Source: Vibrio sp. SCSIO 43137 (GTDB taxonomy: Bacteria > Pseudomonadota > Gammaproteobacteria > Enterobacterales > Vibrionaceae). Taken from it: 64,000 nucleotides of DNA. The DNA lies in assembly GCF_028201475.1 (NCBI RefSeq), contig NZ_CP116383.1, positions 62,001-126,000 of the forward strand, given 5' to 3'. Numbering within the stretch: position 1 is the first letter of the stretch; the number at the start of each line of letters is the position of its first letter. The notes under the pieces were generated by a model. The model worked only from the letters and a program-made list of their open reading frames with translations. It did not search any database and was not told the DNA's origin. Positions 1 to 11,009 of the stretch are shown here, in pieces. The translations under genes were made by a program, and so were the position numbers.

Positions 1-1673
1 TCAACGGGTTGCGCCACAATATTTGACTCGCTGCTGGCGGTGATCAGAACAGCATCCCGGAGTGAGCCTTTTAAACTGCCGGTCAGGCTATGGTTAAAGC
101 TCAGCTTATCCGCTGCAAGGCCGGATGCCTGCAGTTGAAAGTCACTGCTGGCTTCAAACTGAAACGGCAGATCCAGCCAGGGTGCAAACAGGCTGGATGG
201 TAGACCATAGGCCGAGGCCTCCAGATGCCATGGCCTGCTGATTTTATCCAGCTGGTAAACGCCATTGGCTTCGATTAGCCCCTCTTCCAGAGGAATAAAA
301 ACGTCACTCAGTTCCCACAGTCCGTTGCGGCTGTTCATATTGATAACCGGGTGGCTTGAATAGAGGTCATCATAGCTGGCGTTATTGGCGGTAATGCCCA
401 GCTTGCCGTTCCATAGTGCCGCTTTGCCATTTTGACGCAATGATAACTTACTGCCTTCTACATTTAGTCCGGAGACTTGCCAGTTAGGCTCTTGTGCCAG
501 CTGTATAAACTGTGAGTGCTGGATTTTAAGATCCTGAATAGATAGGGTATCGAGCTTAGCAAGTCGGGATTGTAGCTCTGTCAGCAGTGATTGCTCTTCG
601 TTAATCCATTTCAGACCAGAAATATACAGGCGGGACAGCTTAAGGGAGTCAGGTTGATATTCACCGCTGGCCTGAAACAGCCCTTTTTGAAATTCAGTTG
701 TGCCCTCTTCAAGGGTGATTTTTTCTGGTTCGAAGTAGAGCTCAAATACCGGCTCTAACAGCAGTTGCTCATCAAAACCGATACTCTCCGCACTCACGGA
801 GATATAGCCGTTTGACTGCTGCCACTTTTCAAACGGCAGAGTAATATTCTCAACCGACAGGTTAGCATTAACCAGTTGCCATTGAGGAAGCTCAATAGTG
901 CTGTCGAGCATATCTAAGCTATTGACTGAGGAGATATGCCCCAGAATTCCCTGCCAGTCCAGATCACTGATCTCGCGCCATTTCTGTTTGTTCAGGCGTA
1001 GCTGATCAATAGTGACATTAACCAGAGACCAGCCATCCTCATATTGCTCGGCCTGCCCTGATACCTTACCGCCACGCCAGTTAAATGATGCGCCATAGAT
1101 GGTACTTTCGCTGGCCTTAAAGTCAGCATCGACAAGTAGGTTGTTAAAGGCCTCTCCCTGCCAGTAAACCTGTGTTGCCGAGAACTGGATGTTTCCGAAC
1201 GGCAAAAGATTCTGCTCGGTAAACTCAGGCTGTTCAATCTGTATATTGATATCTCGGGCAATAAACTGGTTGTCCGAATAATCAAGATTGGTCAGGGCTA
1301 TCTGACGGATATTTACACGCTCTGACAGCGCTATATCCGGCAAGCCTTGCTGTAGGGAAAGCCCGTTTATCAACAGGCTGTTGATGGCGATTTTATCTGA
1401 CAGCAGAGAAGGAACATCCAGCCAGATATCTAACTGAGCGACACTAAGGGGTTGCTGTTGATTTTGTTGGATCTCGAGATTGTTCAGGGTGAGCTGATTG
1501 GGATAGCTGTATTTAGCCTGCTCAACGCTAATAGGGGTTTGTGAGTAGTTCTGCAGCAGATAATTGACTACTTTACTGGCATGCTGGGACTGCATTACCC
1601 AGTATAGTCCGGCTGTTGAAACCAGAATTATCAGAAAGATTGCTGAGAATAGTAGAACCAGAGCTTTTTTCAT
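1..1673 (-). CDS. AsmA-family protein, C-terminus cut by window edge
   Basis: The frame is open from the ATG at 1673 down to base 1, giving about 557 residues without the C-terminus. A hydrophobic segment at about residues 4-26 looks like a single N-terminal membrane anchor. After it comes a long periplasmic region of repeated short beta-strand-like stretches rich in Asn, Gln, Leu and Ser, as in AsmA and related bridge-like lipid transport proteins. This family is linked to outer-membrane and phospholipid homeostasis; which paralogue this is cannot be told. Only a weak GAG-type ribosome site precedes the start. It follows pckA on the same strand but is separated from it by a good terminator. 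Confidence 0.75.
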   Translation of the reverse strand, partial: MKKALVLLFSAIFLIILVSTAGLYWVMQSQHASKVVNYLLQNYSQTPISVEQAKYSYPNQLTLNNLEIQQNQQQPLSVAQLDIWLDVPSLLSDKIAINSLLINGLSLQQGLPDIALSERVNIRQIALTNLDYSDNQFIARDINIQIEQPEFTEQNLLPFGNIQFSATQVYWQGEAFNNLLVDADFKASESTIYGASFNWRGGKVSGQAEQYEDGWSLVNVTIDQLRLNKQKWREISDLDWQGILGHISSVNSLDMLDSTIELPQWQLVNANLSVENITLPFEKWQQSNGYISVSAESIGFDEQLLLEPVFELYFEPEKITLEEGTTEFQKGLFQASGEYQPDSLKLSRLYISGLKWINEEQSLLTELQSRLAKLDTLSIQDLKIQHSQFIQLAQEPNWQVSGLNVEGSKLSLRQNGKAALWNGKLGITANNASYDDLYSSHPVINMNSRNGLWELSDVFIPLEEGLIEANGVYQLDKISRPWHLEASAYGLPSSLFAPWLDLPFQFEASSDFQLQASGLAADKLSFNHSLTGSLKGSLRDAVLITASSESNIVAQPV

Positions 1674-1740
1674 TGCAGATGAACTCGTTTAAACCGTTAT
1701 ATACGAGACTGACGCAAAAAGTGATTAAATTCAAATAAAA

Positions 1741-1760
1741 AGCCCCTCGATTGAGGGGCT
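1741..1760 (-). terminator. rho-independent terminator of pckA
   Basis: The sequence holds an 8-bp perfect stem (AGCCCCTC / GAGGGGCT) with a four-base loop. Read on the minus strand it lies just after the pckA stop codon and is followed by a run of five T. This separates pckA transcription from the AsmA-family gene. Confidence 0.85.
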
Positions 1761-1781
1761 TAGTCATAGTTTTGAGTTAAT

Positions 1782-3410
1782 TTAGTCTAGCTGAGGGCCC
1801 GCTGAAACCAGTGCCGCACCGTCAGCATTATCAGTGTACTTCTCAAAGTTCTTAATAAAGCGCTGTGCCAGATCTTCAGCTTTGCTTTCCCACTGTAGCG
1901 GATCGGTATACGTATCGCGTGGGTCAAGAATCGCCGGATCAACACCCGGAAGAGCCATAGGTACTTCAAGGTTAAATACCGGAATCTGCTTAGTTTCAGC
2001 ATGCTCAATTGAGCCATCCAGAATCGCATCAATAATGCCACGGGTATCCTGAATCGAGATACGTTTACCAGAACCATTCCAGCCAGTGTTAACCAGATAA
2101 GCTTCTGCACCGGCCGCTTCCATACGTTTAACCAGAACTTCAGCATACTTAGTCGGGTGCAGAGTCAGGAATGCCGCACCGAAACACGCTGAGAAAGTTG
2201 GCGTTGGTTCAGTAATGCCACGCTCTGTACCAGCCAGCTTAGCGGTAAAGCCAGACAGGAAGTGGTACTTAGTCTGCTCAGCTGTCAGCTTAGCTACTGG
2301 TGGCAGCACACCAAATGCATCGGCAGTCAGGAAGATTACCTTGTTGGCATGACCAGCTTTAGAAACCGGCTTAACAATGTTATCGATGTGGTAAATAGGG
2401 TAAGAAACACGAGTGTTTTCCGTCTTAGAACCATCATCAAAGTCGATAGAGCCATCATTACGAACGGTTACGTTTTCCAACAGAGCGTCACGACGGATAG
2501 CATTATAGATATCCGGCTCAGCTTCTTTAGACAGGTTGATGGTCTTAGCATAACAGCCGCCTTCATAGTTGAAGATACCGTCATCATCCCAGCCGTGCTC
2601 ATCATCACCAATCAACTGACGTTTAGGGTCTGTTGAAAGGGTTGTTTTACCTGTGCCAGACAGGCCGAAGAAGATAGCGGTATCGCCCTTTTCGCCTACG
2701 TTGGCAGAACAGTGCATTGAAGCGATCCCTTTAAGCGGTAAGAAGTAGTTCATCATAGCGAACATACCTTTTTTCATTTCACCGCCGTACCATGTACCAC
2801 CGATTAACTGCATTTTTTCTGTCAGGTTAAATACCGTGTAGTTTTCAGAGTTAAGGCCTTGTCTCTCCCAGTCAGGGTTAACGGTTTTCGCTGCATTCAT
2901 TACCACGAAGTCAGGCTCAAAGGTTGCCAGCTCTTCTTCGCTAGGACGGATAAACATGTTCTTCACGAAGTGGCACTGCCATGCAACTTCAGTAACGAAG
3001 CGGATAGAAAGACGAGTGTCTTCATTGGCACCACAGTAGCAATCCAGAACAAACAGACGTTTGCCGGAAAGCTGTTTAGTCGTCAGTGCTTTCAGCTCAT
3101 TCCACACTTCTGTGGAGATTGGCTTGTTATCATTTTTAACTTGCTCAGAAGTCCACCACATGTTTTCTTCTGTTGTTGCATCTTTGACGATGAACTTATC
3201 TTTTGGTGAACGACCGGTAAAGATACCGGTATCAACGGCAACAGAACCCAGCTCTGTTACTACGCCTCTTTCATACCCTTCTAAATCGGATCGAGTCTCC
3301 TCTTCGAACAACATTTCGTAACTTGGATTGCGAACAATCTCTTTTACGTCATTCAGCCCGTATTTAGTCAGATCTACTTGTGCAGCCTTAGTATGTTCCA
3401 TAACGGTCAT
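1782..3410 (-). CDS. pckA: phosphoenolpyruvate carboxykinase (ATP)
   Basis: This 542-residue enzyme converts oxaloacetate and ATP to phosphoenolpyruvate, CO2 and ADP, the first committed step of gluconeogenesis, in the cytosol. The phosphate-binding loop GLSGTGKTT is near residue 248 and is followed by the metal-binding stretch IGDDEHGW. Length and sequence fit the ATP-dependent bacterial family. The start at 3410 is chosen because AGGAG lies five bases upstream; an in-frame ATG three codons later is less well placed. The gene is monocistronic: a terminator follows it, and 335 bases containing a 16-bp palindrome separate it from hslO. Confidence 0.97.
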   Translation of the reverse strand: MTVMEHTKAAQVDLTKYGLNDVKEIVRNPSYEMLFEEETRSDLEGYERGVVTELGSVAVDTGIFTGRSPKDKFIVKDATTEENMWWTSEQVKNDNKPISTEVWNELKALTTKQLSGKRLFVLDCYCGANEDTRLSIRFVTEVAWQCHFVKNMFIRPSEEELATFEPDFVVMNAAKTVNPDWERQGLNSENYTVFNLTEKMQLIGGTWYGGEMKKGMFAMMNYFLPLKGIASMHCSANVGEKGDTAIFFGLSGTGKTTLSTDPKRQLIGDDEHGWDDDGIFNYEGGCYAKTINLSKEAEPDIYNAIRRDALLENVTVRNDGSIDFDDGSKTENTRVSYPIYHIDNIVKPVSKAGHANKVIFLTADAFGVLPPVAKLTAEQTKYHFLSGFTAKLAGTERGITEPTPTFSACFGAAFLTLHPTKYAEVLVKRMEAAGAEAYLVNTGWNGSGKRISIQDTRGIIDAILDGSIEHAETKQIPVFNLEVPMALPGVDPAILDPRDTYTDPLQWESKAEDLAQRFIKNFEKYTDNADGAALVSAGPQLD

Positions 3411-3584
3411 AGGTGCTCCTTATTGGATAAATTGTAGGGAATTTGTAAAATATTTTCTTTTGGTCTGTTAACCATGCTAGCAACGTGAAAGCCAGAAAAC
3501 AGGGAGACAAGTCAAAAAATATTGATGGAAAAGCCATCGATTATGCTCATTCGTCACACTTTTTGTGTGCTCATTTTTGGGATG

Positions 3585-3600
3585 ACGCAAAGCTTTGCGT
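3585..3600. promoter_or_regulatory. perfect 16-bp palindrome, possible operator upstream of pckA
   Basis: ACGCAAAGCTTTGCGT reads the same on both strands and lies about 175 bases upstream of the pckA start. It equals the PurR/LacI-family style ACGCAAA-CG-TTTGCGT except that the two central bases are GC. That change makes a true PurR site unlikely, but the symmetry suggests a dimeric regulator. Confidence 0.4.
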
Positions 3601-3682
3601 TAGATCAAAATAAAGTACAGGGGAGAAAGTCAAAAGTGTGTGAATACTCAATTAACTTGGTGATTTATATGAATTTATGAAA

Positions 3683-3707
3683 TAAAAAAGCCGACTTTTG
3701 CCGGCTT
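3683..3707 (-). terminator. rho-independent terminator of hslO
   Basis: AAGCCG and CGGCTT form a six-pair stem around an eight-base loop. On the minus strand it lies about 40 bases after the hslO stop and runs into six T (the A-run at 3683-3688 on the plus strand). Confidence 0.8.
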
Positions 3708-3745
3708 GATCTAAAAAACAAAACTTATGTTTTCATATATGCGTG

Positions 3746-4621
3746 TTAGTGAATGGTTTTGTTGCCATTTTCACTTTGTGCATAAAGCTCATTGACCTGT
3801 GCTTCGTCGAACGAGTAACTCGTGCCACAGTAATCACAATGTAAAGAAATTGAGCCTTCGGTTGTTAAAATGTCGTAAACCTCTTCTTTTGCAATGCTAA
3901 CGATAGCTGAGGCACTTCTTTCCCTTGAACAACCGCAGAAGAATTCAACAGGTTGCGCATTGAACAGCTGCACTTTTTCCTGATTATATAGGCGATATAG
4001 CAGCTCATTGGCTTCTAAAGAGAAAAGCTCTTCATTTTTGATGGTATTGGTCAGCTGCTCAAGATGTTCGAAGTCTTCTTCTGACCCTTTTCCGTCAGGA
4101 ACAACCTGAAGCAACATACCTGCCGCGTGAGGTTTGCCGTCATGTTCGCCAAGGCGGAACCACAGGCGTGTTTTCAACTGCTCTGAGCGGATAAAGTAGC
4201 TCTCAAGACATTCTGCAAGGTTGTCTCCTTCCAGCCCGACCACTCCCTGATAGCGTTCGCCCTTGTCCGGAGTGATGGTCATAACCAGATGACCTTTACC
4301 CATCAGTTGATGCAAACTTGCGTCATCAGCGATGTCACCTTCCCAGCGGGCAACACCGCGAACCTGTTGATTGTTGTTGCCGTTAATCACTGCCAGAGAA
4401 ACTGGGCCGTCTCCCTGTAGCTGAAGTGTGATTGAACCCTCAAATTTCAGGGTCGCAGTCAGAAGTGTGGTTGCAACCAGTAGCTCACCCAGCAAATTTT
4501 GCACAGCTGCCGGGTACTCCTTGCTGGAAATAATTTGTTGGTATGCATCATCCAGTTGCACCAGTTCGCCACGAACAGAAAGATCTTCAAATAGGTAGCG
4601 GTTTAAAACATTGTTTGCCAT
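3746..4621 (-). CDS. hslO: Hsp33 redox-regulated holdase chaperone
   Basis: Hsp33 is a cytosolic chaperone switched on by oxidation: zinc-bound cysteines form disulfides and the protein then holds unfolding clients. The four cysteines are present as C-G-C near residue 228 and C-D-Y-C near residue 261, the expected CxC and CxxC pair. The frame extends upstream to 4717, but the family begins at [13 protein letters not shown], which gives 291 residues with a GGAG site nine bases upstream. hslR lies 16 bases upstream on the same strand, the hslR-hslO pair seen in enteric bacteria and vibrios. Confidence 0.96.
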   Translation of the reverse strand: MANNVLNRYLFEDLSVRGELVQLDDAYQQIISSKEYPAAVQNLLGELLVATTLLTATLKFEGSITLQLQGDGPVSLAVINGNNNQQVRGVARWEGDIADDASLHQLMGKGHLVMTITPDKGERYQGVVGLEGDNLAECLESYFIRSEQLKTRLWFRLGEHDGKPHAAGMLLQVVPDGKGSEEDFEHLEQLTNTIKNEELFSLEANELLYRLYNQEKVQLFNAQPVEFFCGCSRERSASAIVSIAKEEVYDILTTEGSISLHCDYCGTSYSFDEAQVNELYAQSENGNKTIH

Positions 4622-4637
4622 TTCAGGAAACTCCAGC

Positions 4638-5027
4638 TTATTGATGTTTAAATTTAATAATATCGCGACGCTGTTTTTTATCCGGTCGTCGATCCGGGCT
4701 CGGGCTGTGGAAAGCATTCAGTTTACGCTTCTGATGGTTCTCTTCGCGTTTTGCGATGCTCTCGTCTGTCTCTTTATAAAGTAGTTGAGCTTCCGGCGCT
4801 CCGCGACGCTGGTCAGAAATCTTCTCTATAACGACGGTCTTATCATCGTGTCCCTGACGCAGAGTAATGACAGCACCCAGCTCAACCAGCTTGCTTGGTT
4901 TTGAGCGCTGACCATTGTAATGAACTTTACCACCGTCAACCATATTTCTGGCAATTGAGCGGGTTTTATAAAACCTTGCAGCCCATAGCCATTTATCCAG
5001 CCGCACAGCTTGGTTATCAGTTTTCAA
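4638..5027 (-). CDS. hslR: Hsp15, ribosome-associated S4-domain heat-shock protein
   Basis: Hsp15 binds free 50S subunits that still carry a nascent chain and helps recycle stalled ribosomes. The 129-residue protein has an S4 RNA-binding domain at about residues 8-70, including [16 protein letters not shown] and [12 protein letters not shown], followed by a basic tail ([12 protein letters not shown]). It starts at a TTG codon; the ATG at 5040 is in another frame. The ribosome site is weak (GAG at nine bases). It is probably co-transcribed with hslO, heat-shock and oxidative-stress functions being paired. Confidence 0.93.
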   Translation of the reverse strand: MKTDNQAVRLDKWLWAARFYKTRSIARNMVDGGKVHYNGQRSKPSKLVELGAVITLRQGHDDKTVVIEKISDQRRGAPEAQLLYKETDESIAKREENHQKRKLNAFHSPSPDRRPDKKQRRDIIKFKHQ

Positions 5028-5253
5028 TTGAGTTACTCATGCAAAAAAATAAGTTGAACAGTCCGGAATGTAATAGGTCTATATTTGTTAGTACCCTTTC
5101 CGGACTCCATTTTGTGTAGAAATGGTGATATGTCTCAATTTTTTCAAGGGTTGTGCGGTAATTCTAGCCTCTGCCTTGCATAGGATGCAGCTAAGGTATG
5201 CTACTCTTTCCCGCTATTATTTATTTAGCTATAGACGAGTTAAGAGGATTCCG

Positions 5254-6183
5254 ATGCAATTAAATTTAGGCCGTGATGCAAAACTGACGGGCTTTTTGAC
5301 GCATTTACCCTCGGCGTTTATCAGCTTCCAGTCTAAGATCAGTTTTTTTATCGCTGCGCTGTTGGTTGTTTGTACCGCATGGATTACTGGTCAATTAGTG
5401 TGGCAATTAGCAGAGCAGAGTGATACTTCAGTATCTCGTTGGTCTGCCAAACCGGTAATTGTCAGTCAGCCGCTTGCTACTAGAGCCAACCCCATTAACG
5501 AGATTCTCAATGCCAATCTTTTTGGCAAGTATTCCGAAAATAATAGAGTAAAACAGGTGGTTAAACCTGTGGTTCAGAATGCGCCGCAGACCCGTCTGAA
5601 CCTGATTCTGGTTGGTGCCGTTACCAGCAGCAATGAAGCGGCCAGTCTGGCGGTCATCTCTAACAAAGGTAAACAGGCTACTTACGGTATCGGTGAGCAG
5701 ATTGAAGGTACACAGGCTAAGCTTAAGGCAGTGTTTGTTGATCGCGTCATTATTGATAACTCAGGACGAGATGAAACCCTGATGCTGGAAGGGGTTAAGT
5801 ATTCAAAAATTTCATCGGGTACTGAAACTCAGCAGCCTCAGCGAAGAGGCGTTGGCAATAACCCTACGCCGGCAGGCGATGATTTAAGCAGCATCCGCAA
5901 TCAGATACTGGAGGATCCGCGCAGTATTCTGAACTATATCCAGCTTTCTCAGGTAAAAAAAGACGGTCAACTGATGGGTTATCGGGTGCGACCGGGCAGT
6001 CAAAGAAAGCTGTTTGATTCTGTCGGTCTGAAAGAGGGTGATATTGCTATTGGCCTGAATGGTGAAGATCTGACGGATCCGGCTTCGATGGGCAAAATCT
6101 GGCAGTCCATTAATGACCTGACAGAGCTTAACCTTACGGTTGAGCGTGACGGCCAGAATTACGACATATATATAGAATTTTAA
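5254..6183 (+). CDS. gspC: type II secretion inner-membrane protein GspC
   Basis: GspC (EpsC in Vibrio cholerae) spans the inner membrane and links the inner-membrane platform to the secretin GspD, helping select substrates. The start at 5254 is chosen over the frame opening at 5122 because AAGAGG sits seven bases upstream and family members begin here. This gives 309 residues. One membrane segment lies at about residues 28-48, the homology region at about 75-180, and a C-terminal PDZ domain at about 200-305. It is the first gene of the twelve-gene operon; a poor promoter-like match (TTGCAT/TATGCT, spacing 15) lies at 5176-5202. Confidence 0.95.
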   Translation: MQLNLGRDAKLTGFLTHLPSAFISFQSKISFFIAALLVVCTAWITGQLVWQLAEQSDTSVSRWSAKPVIVSQPLATRANPINEILNANLFGKYSENNRVKQVVKPVVQNAPQTRLNLILVGAVTSSNEAASLAVISNKGKQATYGIGEQIEGTQAKLKAVFVDRVIIDNSGRDETLMLEGVKYSKISSGTETQQPQRRGVGNNPTPAGDDLSSIRNQILEDPRSILNYIQLSQVKKDGQLMGYRVRPGSQRKLFDSVGLKEGDIAIGLNGEDLTDPASMGKIWQSINDLTELNLTVERDGQNYDIYIEF

Positions 6184-6222
6184 ACTGACAGCAGAGGTTG
6201 TCAGAGAGCTTAGGAGTTTCTA

Positions 6223-8244
6223 GTGAAAAGGTGGTTAAGCAAAAGCGCATTAATGCTGGCAGGAAGCCTGATGTGTGCCCCTGTAATGGCGAATGAGTTC
6301 AGCGCTAGCTTTAAAGGAACAGATATTCAGGAGTTTATCAATATTGTCGGTCGGAACCTTGAAAAGACCGTTATTGTAGACCCTTCTGTCCGCGGCAAAA
6401 TCGATGTACGTAGCTATGATGTGTTAAACGAAGAGCAGTATTACCAGTTTTTCCTTAATGTACTGGAAGTTTACGGCTTCGCTGTAGTTGAGATGGAAAA
6501 CGGTGTACTTAAGGTGATAAAAGCCAAGGACGCTAAAACATCTGCGATTCCTGTTATCGGTGATGAAACCAATGTGCAGGGTGACACCGTAGTTACCCGT
6601 GTGGTTGCGGTTCGTAACGTATCGGTACGTGAGCTTTCTCCCCTGCTTCGACAGTTAAATGATAATGCCGGTGCCGGTAATGTGGTTCATTACGACCCTG
6701 CCAATATTATTCTGATTACCGGCCGTGCAGCAGTAGTAAACCGCCTTGCTGAAATCATTGAGCGGGTAGATCGCGCTGGTGATAAAGAGATTGAGATTGT
6801 AGAGCTGAAGAGTGCCTCTGCTTCAGAGATGGTGCGTATTGTTGAAGCATTGAATAAAACAACTAATGCTAAGAATGTGCCGGCTTTTCTGCAGCCTAAA
6901 CTGGTGGCCGATGACAGAACCAACTCGGTATTGATTTCCGGTGACCCTACGGTCAGAAAGCGTCTGCGTAAGCTGATTCAGCAACTTGATGTTGAAATGG
7001 CCACTAAGGGTAATAATCAGGTGGTTTACCTTAAGTATGCTCAGGCCAAAGAGATGGTTGAGGTACTGGAAGGGGTTTCTGCCAATATTCAGGCGGCAAA
7101 ACAGACTGGCCAGAACAATAGCAGTAGTAAAGACGCAGTTAAGATCTCCGCCCACGCGGATACCAATGCTCTGGTTCTGACCGCGCCGCCGGATGTTATG
7201 CAGGCGCTGCAGGATGTGATTGCTCAGCTGGATATCCGTCGTGCTCAGGTTCTGATTGAAGCCCTGATCGTGGAAATGTCAGAAGGTGACGGTATTAACC
7301 TTGGTGTGCAGTGGGGCAATCTGGATAACGGTGCAGTGATTCAGTATAGCAATACCGGAGCGCCAATCGGGCAGGTGATGGTTGGCCTTGAGGAAGCGAA
7401 AGATACCGTTGAGCAAAAACCAATTCGTGACAGTAATACTGGCGCCATTAAGTATTACGAAACGACTACCACAAAAGGTGACTTTACAAAACTTGCCAGT
7501 GCTCTAAGTGGTGTAAATGGCGCTGCCATGAGTGTCATTATGGGTGACTGGACTGCGTTAATCAGTGCCGTTTCAAGTGACTCCAACTCTAATATTCTCT
7601 CTTCTCCGAGTATTACGGTGATGGATAACGGCGAAGCTTCCTTTATTGTTGGTGAAGAAGTTCCTGTGATTACCGGTTCAACGGCCAGTTCCAGTAACAG
7701 CAACCCATTCCAGACCGTAGAACGTAAAGAAGTGGGTATTAAGCTGAAGGTGGTACCACAGATTAATGAAGGTGACTCGGTACAGTTGAATATTGAGCAG
7801 GAAGTGTCAAACGTTCTGGGGGCAAGCGGTGCAGTAGATGTGCGCTTTGCCAAGCGTCAGCTAAATACTTCGGTTATGGTTCAGGATGGTCAGATGTTGG
7901 TTCTGGGTGGACTGACTGATGAACGCGCTATGGAGAATGAATCTAAAGTGCCTTTGCTGGGTGATATTCCGGTACTTGGCCACCTGTTTAAGTCGACCAA
8001 TACTCAGACAGAAAAACGTAACCTGATGGTGTTTATTAAGCCAACCATTATCCGCGACGGTGTGACCGCTGATGGTATTACTCAGCGTAAATACAACTAT
8101 ATCCGCGCTGAGCAGCTGTTTAAGGCGGAAGAAGGCTTGAAGCTGTTGCCTGACAGTGCGATTCCGGTGGTGGATAAGCTAGGTTCTGAAAAATTGTACC
8201 CTGCTGAGTTTCAGGTGTTTATCGATCAGTTGGGAGCGAAGTAA
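6223..8244 (+). CDS. gspD: type II secretion outer-membrane secretin GspD
   Basis: GspD forms the multimeric outer-membrane gate through which folded exoproteins leave. The 673-residue precursor starts at GTG with GGAG eight bases upstream. Residues 1-23 form a signal peptide ending in PVMA. N0-N3 periplasmic domains follow (motifs such as [16 protein letters not shown]), then the C-terminal secretin domain with VPVITG and [14 protein letters not shown]. The stop overlaps the gspE start by one base (TAATG), suggesting translational coupling. Confidence 0.97.
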   Translation: MKRWLSKSALMLAGSLMCAPVMANEFSASFKGTDIQEFINIVGRNLEKTVIVDPSVRGKIDVRSYDVLNEEQYYQFFLNVLEVYGFAVVEMENGVLKVIKAKDAKTSAIPVIGDETNVQGDTVVTRVVAVRNVSVRELSPLLRQLNDNAGAGNVVHYDPANIILITGRAAVVNRLAEIIERVDRAGDKEIEIVELKSASASEMVRIVEALNKTTNAKNVPAFLQPKLVADDRTNSVLISGDPTVRKRLRKLIQQLDVEMATKGNNQVVYLKYAQAKEMVEVLEGVSANIQAAKQTGQNNSSSKDAVKISAHADTNALVLTAPPDVMQALQDVIAQLDIRRAQVLIEALIVEMSEGDGINLGVQWGNLDNGAVIQYSNTGAPIGQVMVGLEEAKDTVEQKPIRDSNTGAIKYYETTTTKGDFTKLASALSGVNGAAMSVIMGDWTALISAVSSDSNSNILSSPSITVMDNGEASFIVGEEVPVITGSTASSSNSNPFQTVERKEVGIKLKVVPQINEGDSVQLNIEQEVSNVLGASGAVDVRFAKRQLNTSVMVQDGQMLVLGGLTDERAMENESKVPLLGDIPVLGHLFKSTNTQTEKRNLMVFIKPTIIRDGVTADGITQRKYNYIRAEQLFKAEEGLKLLPDSAIPVVDKLGSEKLYPAEFQVFIDQLGAK

Positions 8245-9737
8245 TGTCCGCAATGGTGTCATATCTGCCAAGGCTGCCGTTTAGTTTTGCCAAAAGGCAC
8301 CAGGTTGTTCTTGAGCATCAGCAGCAGGGCGAAGCCTCTTTGCTCTTCTATGTTGAACCTTTATCAATGGAGATACTGGCTGAGGTACAAAGGGTCACCG
8401 ACGCGGCCTTTAACCCGGTTGTGACCAGTGCGGAAGAGTTTGAAGAGAAGCTGACTCAGGTGTACCAACGTGACTCTTCTGAAGCGCGTCAGTTGATGGA
8501 AGATATTGGTGCCGATAACGACGATTTCTTCTCGCTGGCGGAAGAGCTGCCGCAAAATGAAGATCTGCTGGAAGCAGAAGATGACGCTCCGATTATCAAA
8601 CTGATTAACGCCATGCTGGGAGAAGCGATCAAAGAGAGCGCCTCGGATATCCATATTGAGACCTTTGAGCAGTCGCTGTCGATCCGTTTCAGGGTGGATG
8701 GTGTACTGCGTGAGGTGCTGGCACCAAGCCGTAAACTGGCACCGCTGCTGGTTTCCCGTGTAAAGGTGATGGCGAAACTGGATATTGCTGAGAAGCGTGT
8801 ACCACAGGATGGCCGTATTTCGTTGAGAATCGGCGGACGGGCAGTGGACGTGCGTGTTTCCACCATGCCTTCCTCCCACGGCGAGCGCGTGGTAATGCGT
8901 CTGCTGGATAAGCACGCTACACGCCTCGACCTGCATAGCCTTGGAATGACGAAGAGTAATCACGATTCTTTCCAGAAGCTAATCAGTCGTCCCCACGGCA
9001 TTATTCTGGTTACCGGCCCGACTGGTTCCGGTAAGTCGACAACCCTTTACGCCGGTCTGCAGGAGCTGAATAGCAGTGAGAGAAACATTCTTACCGTTGA
9101 AGATCCGATTGAATTTGATATTGACGGTATCGGTCAGACACAGGTAAACCCGAAAGTCGATATGACCTTTGCCCGTGGCTTGCGTGCTATTCTTCGTCAG
9201 GACCCTGATGTGGTGATGGTAGGTGAAATCCGTGACCTCGAAACGGCACAGATTGCAGTTCAGGCTTCTCTTACCGGTCACCTTGTGATGTCGACCCTGC
9301 ATACCAATACGGCAGTAGGTGCGATTACCCGTCTGCGGGATATGGGCATTGAGCCATTCCTGATCTCCTCTTCCCTGCTTGGAGTACTTGCCCAGCGTCT
9401 GGTAAGAACCCTGTGTCCGGATTGTAAACAGGCCTATCAGGCCGATAAGGAACAGAAGAAGCTGTTTAATATCGGTGAGTCAGAACAACTGATGCTTTAT
9501 AAAGCGATGGGCTGTGAAGCCTGTAACTACAAAGGTTACCGCGGGCGTACCGGTATTCATGAACTGCTGATGGTGGATGATGATGTTCAGGAGCTGATTC
9601 ATTCAGAAGTCGGTGAGCAGGCAGTAGAAAAAGCGATTCGTGCCAAGACGCCGAGTATCCGTGATGACGGACTGAGCAAGGTACTTCAGGGACTGACCAC
9701 ACTTGAAGAAGTGATGCGGGTGACCAAGGAAGTGTAA
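8244..9737 (+). CDS. gspE: type II secretion ATPase GspE
   Basis: GspE is the cytoplasmic hexameric ATPase that powers pseudopilus assembly and docks on GspL. The Walker A motif GPTGSGKST is near residue 258, followed by Asp-box (EDPIEFD), Walker B (VGEIRD) and His-box ([12 protein letters not shown]) segments. A tetracysteine zinc module has CPDC near residue 391 and CEAC near residue 423. At 497 residues it is normal for the family. It starts within the gspD stop and ends in a one-base overlap with gspF. Confidence 0.97.
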   Translation: MSAMVSYLPRLPFSFAKRHQVVLEHQQQGEASLLFYVEPLSMEILAEVQRVTDAAFNPVVTSAEEFEEKLTQVYQRDSSEARQLMEDIGADNDDFFSLAEELPQNEDLLEAEDDAPIIKLINAMLGEAIKESASDIHIETFEQSLSIRFRVDGVLREVLAPSRKLAPLLVSRVKVMAKLDIAEKRVPQDGRISLRIGGRAVDVRVSTMPSSHGERVVMRLLDKHATRLDLHSLGMTKSNHDSFQKLISRPHGIILVTGPTGSGKSTTLYAGLQELNSSERNILTVEDPIEFDIDGIGQTQVNPKVDMTFARGLRAILRQDPDVVMVGEIRDLETAQIAVQASLTGHLVMSTLHTNTAVGAITRLRDMGIEPFLISSSLLGVLAQRLVRTLCPDCKQAYQADKEQKKLFNIGESEQLMLYKAMGCEACNYKGYRGRTGIHELLMVDDDVQELIHSEVGEQAVEKAIRAKTPSIRDDGLSKVLQGLTTLEEVMRVTKEV

Positions 9738-10957
9738 TGGCGGCGTTTGAATATAAAGCCTTAAACAGTAAAGGCAGACAGAAAAAAGGGGTACTTGAAG
9801 GGGATAATGCCCGTCAGGTTCGCCAGCGTCTGAAAGAGCAGGGGTTAGTCCCTGTTGAAGTGGTGGAAACCAAGGGTAAAAGAGATCCCTCCAGCAAGGC
9901 TTCATCGGGCTTTAAACGTGGTATCAGCAGCAAAGACCTTGCCCTGATCACTCGTCAGTTATCTACTCTGGTTCAGGCCAGCATGCCGCTGGAAGAGTGC
10001 CTGAGAGCCGTTGCTGATCAGACAGAAAAGCCCCGTATCCGCACCATGCTGGTGGCTGTGCGTTCAAGGGTGGTGGAAGGTTACACACTGGCTGATAGTC
10101 TGGCTGATTATCCACATATTTTTGATGAGCTGTATCGCTCCATGGTGGCGGCCGGCGAAAAATCCGGTCATCTGGACAGCGTGTTAAACCGCCTTGCGGA
10201 TTATGCTGAGAATCGCCAGCAGATGCGTTCTAAGCTGTTACAGGCGATGATCTACCCTATTGTACTGACAGTTTTTGCTATCGGTATTGTCGCCTTTCTG
10301 CTTGCCAGTGTGGTGCCAAAAATTGTTGATCAGTTTGTACAGATGGGGCAGGAGCTTCCAGCTTCAACTCAGATTTTGCTGGCATCCAGTGAGTTTGTGC
10401 AGAACTGGGGGCTGTATATTCTGCTGGGGCTGATTTCGCTCTATATGCTGACTAAAGTGGCGCTAAAGAACAAAAATACCCGTCTGTCATGGGACAGAAA
10501 GGTGCTTTACCTGCCGATGCTGGGCAAAATTGCCCGTGGCCTGAATACTTCCCGTTTTGCCAGAACCTTGTCAATTTGTACCTCCAGTGCTATTCCGCTG
10601 CTGGATGGCATGAAGGTAGCGGTAGATGTGATGACAAACCAGTTTGTTAAACAAGAGGTTTTGCAGGCGGCAGAGAAGGTGCGTGAAGGGGGAAGCCTGA
10701 GAAAATCCCTTGAGCAGACCAGACTGTTTCCGCCAATGATGCTGCATATGATCGCCAGTGGTGAGCAGAGTGGTGAGCTGGAACAGATGTTGACCCGTGC
10801 CGCGGATAATCAGGATAAAGACTTTGAAGCCACAGTAAATATTGCCCTTGGGCTGTTTACTCCGGCATTGATTGCTGTAATGGCGGGAGTGGTGCTGTTT
10901 ATTGTTATGGCGACACTGATGCCGATATTGGAAATGAATAACCTTGTATCAGGTTAA
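9737..10957 (+). CDS. gspF: type II secretion inner-membrane platform protein GspF
   Basis: GspF is the polytopic core of the inner-membrane platform and converts ATPase motion to pseudopilin insertion. The 406-residue protein has two copies of the T2SSF cytoplasmic domain and hydrophobic segments near residues 170-195, 215-240 and 375-400. The start overlaps the gspE stop by one base (TAATG). Confidence 0.96.
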   Translation: MAAFEYKALNSKGRQKKGVLEGDNARQVRQRLKEQGLVPVEVVETKGKRDPSSKASSGFKRGISSKDLALITRQLSTLVQASMPLEECLRAVADQTEKPRIRTMLVAVRSRVVEGYTLADSLADYPHIFDELYRSMVAAGEKSGHLDSVLNRLADYAENRQQMRSKLLQAMIYPIVLTVFAIGIVAFLLASVVPKIVDQFVQMGQELPASTQILLASSEFVQNWGLYILLGLISLYMLTKVALKNKNTRLSWDRKVLYLPMLGKIARGLNTSRFARTLSICTSSAIPLLDGMKVAVDVMTNQFVKQEVLQAAEKVREGGSLRKSLEQTRLFPPMMLHMIASGEQSGELEQMLTRAADNQDKDFEATVNIALGLFTPALIAVMAGVVLFIVMATLMPILEMNNLVSG

Positions 10958-11009
10958 ACCTGATATAGATGATTTGAAGTAGTAATAAAGATTCTTGTTG
11001 GAGAGTGAA

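Larger units (their letters stand above)
3411..3745. other. pckA upstream intergenic region
   Basis: This 335-base gap between hslO and pckA holds the hslO terminator at one end, a perfect 16-bp palindrome in the middle (3585-3600) and a CACAC-N5-GTGTG inverted repeat at 3555-3569. I see no open frame worth calling and no convincing CRP or HexR site. The pckA promoter must lie here but could not be placed with confidence. Confidence 0.6.

Noticed and set aside
1787..2146. Minus-strand 119-codon frame overlapping the 3' end of pckA
   Set aside because: pckA is unambiguous in another frame of the same strand and no ribosome site or homology supports this one.
3585..3600. Calling the pckA palindrome a PurR site
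   Set aside because: The central CG required for PurR-type recognition is GC here, so it is reported only as an unassigned palindrome.
3636..3660. CRP site upstream of pckA (TGTGAATACTCAATTA)
   Set aside because: Only the left half-site matches; the right half lacks TCACA at the correct spacing.
8364..8963. Long open frame (199 codons) on the minus strand inside gspE
   Set aside because: It lies wholly within a well-supported gene, its translation is compositionally odd (His, Gln and Arg rich) and it has no family resemblance; it is a by-product of gspE codon use.
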